From: Candidatus Brocadia sp.
Lineage (GTDB): Bacteria > Planctomycetota > Brocadiia > Brocadiales > Brocadiaceae
NCBI GenBank assembly: GCA_013360945.1
Contig: JABWAQ010000010.1
Span: 1 to 54,132 of the forward strand
Direction: 5' to 3'
Length of the DNA: 54,132 nt
In this document: positions 51,554 through 54,132 of the stretch, piece after piece
Position numbering within the stretch: position 1 is the first letter of the stretch
How the letters are laid out: each line of letters opens with the position of its first letter
Notes under the pieces: generated by a model
What the model was told of the DNA's origin: nothing
The model's input: only the letters and a program-made list of their open reading frames with translations
Databases searched by the model: none
Position numbers and translations under genes: made by a program

Positions 51554-52035
51554 GAATCCGAAACACTAAGTACGAAATACGAAACTAACAAGCTTGATGC
51601 TTATGGCAAACAACCGCCTCCCGGTGTCACGGTTTTGAACAGATTCCGATTAATTCCTCCCTTCCTTGTATTTTGATAGGGCAGCAAAAAAGATACCTTC
51701 TTTGCGCATTGATACAGTATAAGTGAAAAATTTATTTATATTAAACATCTGAATAGCAAGAAAATGGCCGATAACCACCTCTGTCGCAATAACTTACAGC
51801 CATGAAGCGCTCGGTGTGAAAGACGCGGGAATCGGGTTTCGGATATATCAATGGATACTAAGTGAACAATGGCATCCTTTTCGAGCGTCTGGAATTTAAC
51901 AAGAAAGTGGTTGATATGATGCATTTTCTTTGTCTTGTACGGATAACTCGCATTACTAATATAATTTTCAAAGGCTTTTGTCAACAAAATTCTTAAATAT
52001 ATTAACAAAATCTTAATAATCGTGAATCATTTTTC

Positions 52036-52063
52036 TTGACCTTGAAAATTTTATTAGTATAAT
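52036..52063 (+). promoter_or_regulatory. Sigma-70-type promoter of fhs
   Basis: TTGACC (52036-52041) and TATAAT (52058-52063) with a 16-base spacer, giving a leader of about 120 bases. A second TTGACA at 52143 has no good -10. Confidence 0.7.
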
Positions 52064-52193
52064 TGTCCGCTTCAATAATTCTGAAATGATATAAATAATA
52101 TACTTCAACAGGTTAGTTTAGAATTTCATCGGTCATTTCTTATTGACATTTTGGATTTAATTAGGAAAAAATCATGCTTGAGGAGGAAAAACA

Positions 52194-53957
52194 ATGGCAT
52201 TAGACCCAACCAAACATGCAGATTGGGAAATAGCAGAAGATGCGGAAACCCGAATGAAAACGGTGTATCAACTAGCCGAGGAATTAGGACTGGAAAGAGA
52301 GGAGTTGTTGCCCCACGGACATTACGTGGCGAAAGTTGATTTCAATAAGGTTTTGAAACGAATGGAGAAAAAGCCCGACGGTAAATTCATTGATGTTACC
52401 GCCATAACCCCCACTCCTCTGGGTGAAGGAAAATCTACCACCACTATGGGACTGGTGCAGGGTTTGGGTAAAAGGGATAAAAGGGTTGTCGGCGCCATTC
52501 GTCAGCCATCAGGGGGGCCAACGATGAATATCAAGGGGTCTGCCGCAGGCGGCGGGCTTTCCCAGTGCATTCCCTTAACGCCTTTTTCTCTTGGGCTGAC
52601 CGGGGATATTAATGCCATTATAAATGCCCATAACCTGGCCATGGTCGCCATTACCTCCAGAATACAACACGAATTCAATTACGACGACGAAAGGCTTGCA
52701 AAAAGTAATTTAAAACGCCTTGATATTGATCCCGACAGGGTCGAACTCCGGTGGATTATCGACTTTTGCGCCCAGGCGCTGAGAAAAATAATCGTCGGCA
52801 TTGGTAGCAGGATGGATGGTTTCATGATGGAATCTGGATTTGCCATAGCGGTATCATCAGAGCTTATGGCCATCCTTGCCGTTGCAAAAGATTTGAAAGA
52901 CATGAGGGAACGGATAGGCAAGATGGTTGTTGCTTATGATAAAAAAGGCAAACCCATAACAACGAGCGATTTAGAAGTGGCCGGCGCCATGACTGCATGG
53001 ATGGTGGGAACCATTAACCCGAACCTCATGCAAACCATAGAAGGACAACCGGTTTTTGTTCATGCAGGCCCTTTTGCTAATATTGCCATTGGTCAATCAT
53101 CGGTTATTGCCGACAGGATTGGAGTAAAGCTGGGCGATTACCACGTGACCGAATCGGGTTTCGGGGCTGATATTGGATTTGAAAAATTCTGGAATTTAAA
53201 ATGTCGTTATTCAGGGCAAAGGCCAAATGCGGCTGTAGTTGTCACCACAATCAGGGCGCTGAAATGCCATGGTGGCGCTCCAATTCCTGTGCCCGGGCGT
53301 CCACTGGATTCCGCCTATAAAGAAGAAAATGTCGCATGGGTAGAAAAGGGAACAGAGAATCTTGTCCATCACATTGAAACGGTAAGGAAAGCGGGAATTA
53401 ATCCGGTGGTTTGCATTAACCACTTCCACACAGATACAGAGGCTGAAATAAAAGTAATTCGGAAAATTGCAGATGCGGCGGGCGCCCGTGTTGCCGTATC
53501 CAAGCACTGGCTCAAAGGGGGGGAGGGCGCATTAGAACTGGCTGATGCGGTTATTGACGCGTGTAACCATCCTACCAACTTTAAATTTCTTTACGAATTA
53601 AATACCCCGTTAAAGACGCGTATTGAACTTATTGCAAAGGAAGTTTATGGCGCAGACGGGGTTGATTTTACTCCTGATGCGTTGACAAAAATCAAGGCAT
53701 TGGATAATGACCCTGATATTTCAAAAATGGGGACTTGCATGGTGAAAACCCATCTTTCTGTCACGGATAATCCACAATTAAAAGGTGCGCCTAAGGGCTG
53801 GAGATTGCGTATCCGTGATATATTGACCTTCAAAGGCGCTGGGTTTGTAGTGCCCCTGGCGGGCGATATTAAACTCATGCCCGGAACGAGTTCTGATCCT
53901 GCATTCAGGCGTGTAGATGTTGATGTGGATACGGGAAAGGTAAAGGGGCTATTTTAA
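52194..53957 (+). CDS. fhs: Formate-tetrahydrofolate ligase
   Basis: 587-residue enzyme making 10-formyl-THF from formate, THF and ATP; the methyl branch of the Wood-Ljungdahl pathway and of purine/fMet synthesis. The P-loop [20 protein letters not shown] (about 78-97), [52 protein letters not shown] and the late [20 protein letters not shown] match FTHFS. Monofunctional, with no cyclohydrolase. Strong ggagg 7 bases before the ATG. A terminator follows; the gene is alone, transcribed toward the right repeat. Confidence 0.97.
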   Translation: MALDPTKHADWEIAEDAETRMKTVYQLAEELGLEREELLPHGHYVAKVDFNKVLKRMEKKPDGKFIDVTAITPTPLGEGKSTTTMGLVQGLGKRDKRVVGAIRQPSGGPTMNIKGSAAGGGLSQCIPLTPFSLGLTGDINAIINAHNLAMVAITSRIQHEFNYDDERLAKSNLKRLDIDPDRVELRWIIDFCAQALRKIIVGIGSRMDGFMMESGFAIAVSSELMAILAVAKDLKDMRERIGKMVVAYDKKGKPITTSDLEVAGAMTAWMVGTINPNLMQTIEGQPVFVHAGPFANIAIGQSSVIADRIGVKLGDYHVTESGFGADIGFEKFWNLKCRYSGQRPNAAVVVTTIRALKCHGGAPIPVPGRPLDSAYKEENVAWVEKGTENLVHHIETVRKAGINPVVCINHFHTDTEAEIKVIRKIADAAGARVAVSKHWLKGGEGALELADAVIDACNHPTNFKFLYELNTPLKTRIELIAKEVYGADGVDFTPDALTKIKALDNDPDISKMGTCMVKTHLSVTDNPQLKGAPKGWRLRIRDILTFKGAGFVVPLAGDIKLMPGTSSDPAFRRVDVDVDTGKVKGLF

Positions 53958-53980
53958 TCACTGGCGAATATTTTTCAGGA

Positions 53981-54024
53981 GGCTGTTGAACATATTAAGT
54001 ATGGTTCAGCAGCCTTCTTTTTTT
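53981..54024 (+). terminator. Intrinsic terminator of fhs
   Basis: Eleven-bp stem ggctgttgaac / gttcagcagcc (53981-53991 with 54004-54014, one G-T pair) followed by ttcttttttt, 23 bases past the stop. Confidence 0.9.
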
Positions 54025-54037
54025 GGCTTTTATTCCC

Positions 54038-54132
54038 CAGGGTAACGTCAAAGTCATGCTAGGCAAAAAAGGGGGAGTGGCAGGGCAAGAGAAAGAAGGG
54101 GTTGGGATAGGGAAAAACGAGCAAAGACACGA
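54038..54132. repeat. 95-bp terminal inverted repeat, right copy
   Basis: Exact reverse complement of 5-99; begins cagggtaacgtcaaagtc 13 bases past the fhs terminator T-run. Same interpretation as the left copy: the window ends inside a multicopy element or one k-mer into it. Confidence 0.85.

Larger units (their letters stand above)
51495..52193. other. 699-bp divergent intergenic region (porin / fhs)
   Basis: Contains the porin leader and hairpin, then an A+T-rich tract and the fhs promoter at 52036-52063. A 90-codon minus-strand frame at 51736-52008 overlaps this and is not supported. No riboswitch was recognised. Confidence 0.55.

Noticed and set aside
51736-52008. 90-residue minus-strand ORF before fhs
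   Set aside because: Overlaps the porin/fhs control region and has no recognisable domain or ribosome site.
5-54132. Circular molecule (plasmid/phage) closed by the end repeats
   Set aside because: The end repeats are inverted, not direct, so they cannot close a circle; the genes are housekeeping genes.
1-54132. CRISPR array, prophage or complete transposase
   Set aside because: No regularly spaced direct repeats with spacers, no phage structural genes and no transposase frame were seen.

Overview
The window reads as a 54 kb chromosomal segment (probably one assembly contig) from a Gram-negative-type, anaerobic bacterium. The best fit is an anammox planctomycete (Brocadiales: Kuenenia/Brocadia/Jettenia-like). 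This is inferred from moderate G+C, ATG/GTG starts with sparse Shine-Dalgarno sites, abundant TPR/HEAT proteins, an lpt-type permease and beta-barrel porin (outer membrane), and formate-tetrahydrofolate ligase of the Wood-Ljungdahl route. No diagnostic marker such as hydrazine synthase is present, so the taxon is inference. Both ends of the window carry the same 95-bp sequence in inverted orientation, most likely the edge of a multicopy mobile element at which assembly stopped.

Layout. (1) 92-2199: a SNF2 helicase cut off by the left repeat, a protein with two tandem domains, and a TPR protein. (2) 2196-7013 (minus): coaX, obgE, rpmA, rplU, an RNase G/E-type nuclease and the TIGR03936 radical-SAM partner protein, a classic translation/ribosome cluster. 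(3) 7095-10975 (minus): an HPr-Enzyme I fusion, an EIIA-Ntr-type protein, a hibernation factor and a ComF-like phosphoribosyltransferase; no sugar permease is present, so this is a regulatory PTS. (4) 11183-15098 (minus): LptF/G permease, FolK, a PrcB-like secreted protein and the TIGR03960 B12-binding radical SAM protein, whose usual partner is in block 2. (5) 15349-20361 (minus): a DevBCA/MacAB-type exporter whose permease gene is frameshifted by an 11-bp tandem duplication, then RodA/FtsW and a Tat-exported DUF362 protein. (6) 21065-28587: serS, YihY membrane protein, a small membrane protein, ispF, a zinc-ribbon/TPR protein, a dynamin-like GTPase and RidA. (7) 28991-34922 (plus): truA, a PilZ protein, a tRNA-binding protein, recN, rluB-type synthase, thiC. 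(8) 35032-36180: an AAA/DUF4143 ATPase between imperfect direct repeats. (9) 36502-44900: a glutamine amidotransferase, a HEAT/TPR lipoprotein, trkA-trkH, a Fur-family repressor and a sigma-70 factor. (10) 44922-54024: a 30-residue very basic protein, an MST-type sulfurtransferase, a CAU-anticodon tRNA, a TMTC-like GT-C/TPR membrane protein, a BBP2-type porin and fhs.

The most noteworthy items are the outward-facing inverted repeats at the ends, the 11-bp duplication that breaks the exporter permease, an apparent AUA start codon in the TIGR03936 gene, a dispersed hairpin repeat (two full copies and one partial), the repeat-flanked DUF4143 gene, the mini basic gene missed by ordinary ORF cut-offs, and a 16-bp inverted repeat around a 67-nt segment in front of the tRNA-binding protein. 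No CRISPR array, prophage or complete transposase gene was seen. I found no convincing new multi-gene system; the best candidates for one are the dynamin/zinc-ribbon-TPR pair and the HEAT-lipoprotein next to TrkAH.
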